Assembly: GCA_963826035.1 (NCBI GenBank)
Contig: CAWGVZ010000003.1
Location: 558,001-622,000, forward strand
Direction: 5' to 3'
Origin: Actinophytocola sp963826035
GTDB taxonomy: Bacteria > Actinomycetota > Actinomycetes > Mycobacteriales > Pseudonocardiaceae
DNA: 64,000 nucleotides
The position numbers and the translations under genes are program-made. The notes beneath the pieces were generated by a model, which saw only the letters and a program-made list of their open reading frames with translations, ran no database searches and was not told the origin of the DNA. The first letter of the stretch is position 1. Each line of letters opens with the position of its first letter. Below are positions 63,181-64,000 of this stretch, in pieces.

Positions 63181-64000
63181 GCGGCGTCACCAGTTCCGTG
63201 TCCCGTGGCCAGGCTCATCACCATCTCCTCGCTGGAGCCCGCCGGTAGCTCCCCCGCCAGCTCGCCGTCGTGCATCACGAGGATGCGGTCGCTCATGCCG
63301 ATCAGTTCCGGTAGTTCCGAAGAGATCATCAGGACGGCCACGCCGCGGCGGGCCAGGTCGCGGAGCAGGCCGTGCACCGCCTGTTTGGCGCCGACGTCGA
63401 TCCCGCGCGTCGGCTCGTCCACCAGCAGCACCTTCGGGTTCACGGCCAGCCATTTGGCCAGCACCACCTTCTGCTGGTTGCCGCCCGACAGGAACCGCAC
63501 CTCCTGGTGCTCGCCCTGGGACACCACCTCCACCGAGTCGAGCAGCGCCTTCAGGTCTCCCGCGGCGCGGGAGCGCAGCGCGGCCCGCCGGACGAGCAAC
63601 GTGTTGTCCCGCACGGACTGCCGCAACGCCAGGCCGTCGCCCTTGCGATCCTCGGTCACGAAGGCGATGCCCCGCCGGACGGCCGCGCGGGGGCGGGTGA
63701 TCCGCCGGACCGTCCCGTCCACCTCGACCTCCCCGTGGGTGAACGGCTCCACGCCGAACACCGCGCGGGCCACGGCCGAGCGGCCGGAACCCTGAAGCCC
63801 GGCGAGGCCGACGATCTCGCCGGCGCGGACGTCGAGGGTCACGCCGCGGACGCGCCCGTTGCCCGCGCCGCGCAGCGAGAGGCGGACCGGGCCGAGGTCG
63901 TCGGCCACCGCGCGGTCCGGGTAGAGCGCGCTCAGGTCGCGGCCGACCATGTGCCGGACCAGGTCCGTCGAGGTCAGCTCGGCGGTGGGCGCGCACGTGA
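63177..64000 (-). CDS. Sugar ABC transporter ATPase (RbsA-like), partial (N-terminus off the right edge)
   Basis: 274 codons are visible, the second of two ABC modules: LAGLQGSGRSAVARAVFG (degenerate Walker A with GSGR), TEDRKGDGL, LSGGNQQKVVLAKWL (signature), VLLVDEPTRGIDVGAKQ (Walker B) and SSELPELIGMSDRILVM. These are RbsA/XylG hallmarks. TSTDLVRHMVGRDL just inside the right edge is the normal linker between modules, so the gene continues beyond 64000. Energises import via the two permeases. Confidence 0.88.
   Translation of the reverse strand, partial: TCAPTAELTSTDLVRHMVGRDLSALYPDRAVADDLGPVRLSLRGAGNGRVRGVTLDVRAGEIVGLAGLQGSGRSAVARAVFGVEPFTHGEVEVDGTVRRITRPRAAVRRGIAFVTEDRKGDGLALRQSVRDNTLLVRRAALRSRAAGDLKALLDSVEVVSQGEHQEVRFLSGGNQQKVVLAKWLAVNPKVLLVDEPTRGIDVGAKQAVHGLLRDLARRGVAVLMISSELPELIGMSDRILVMHDGELAGELPAGSSEEMVMSLATGHGTGDAA

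Overview
This is high-GC actinomycete DNA: codon third positions are almost all G or C, GTG starts and ATGA start/stop overlaps are common, and the gene content (SARP regulator, DUF3558 lipoprotein, iniBAC-type dynamins, DrrAB transporters, mycothiol-linked DinB-fold enzymes, a B12-controlled nrdAB) fits the Pseudonocardiales (Lentzea, Saccharothrix or Kibdelosporangium-like). The species cannot be fixed from the window. No tRNA, rRNA, CRISPR array, prophage, transposase or complete biosynthetic cluster was recognised.

Layout. 0-4 kb: an ECF42 sigma factor with its DGPF/YciI partner and a CxxC AhpD-like protein, separated by a tandem-duplication chimera; then a DinB-fold protein and a YciI gene broken by two frameshifts. 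4-9 kb: a TetR regulator divergent from a two-subunit ABC transporter and an MFS exporter. 9-15 kb: a large SARP/NB-ARC/TPR regulator facing three secreted proteins (M23 peptidase with a propeller, ricin-type lectin, SGNH hydrolase). 15-19.8 kb: AraC, VOC, a short UvrA paralogue, a lipoprotein and a split S74 protein. 19.8-23.6 kb: a DesK/DesR-like two-component system with a frame-broken sensor, divergent from an ABC-2 exporter. 23.7-27 kb: a divergent coiled-coil / four-SseB-domain pair. 27-36 kb: ECF41 sigma factor with its oxidoreductase partner, TetR-carboxylesterase, YqeY, TetR/FBP, TSUP permease, and an RHH-DUF4097-DrrA-DrrB operon. 36-38 kb: a DinB-fold protein and a GH43 glycosidase.

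38.3-49.1 kb is the most distinctive part: a membrane-anchored Hsp70-type ATPase with a TTDP-repeat tail, a DUF3558 lipoprotein, two very acidic proteins sharing the same Asp/Asn repeat (one with an IniB N-terminal domain), two dynamin-like GTPases (IniA- and IniC-like) and a MalT-type LuxR regulator (IniR-like). A TTGGGGTG-type element precedes both the regulator and the acidic-protein genes, which suggests one regulon for envelope-stress membrane remodelling.

49.2-52.8 kb: a cobalamin riboswitch precedes class I ribonucleotide reductase nrdAB, the usual actinomycete arrangement for switching off the B12-independent enzyme when B12 is present. After nrdB come two opposed arrays of a 21-bp repeat, then a MarR gene with a perfect operator whose divergent target, an MBL hydrolase, carries an internal deletion.

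54.3-64 kb (minus strand): a sugar catabolic operon read from the right edge: RbsA-like ATPase (partial), two RbsC-like permeases, a lipoprotein sugar-binding protein, a sugar epimerase, and a giant secreted ThuA / sugar-dehydrogenase / PKD / FIMAH protein.

Several genes (YciI, sensor kinase, S74 protein, MBL) carry indels. They could be real decay or assembly error; raw reads would decide.
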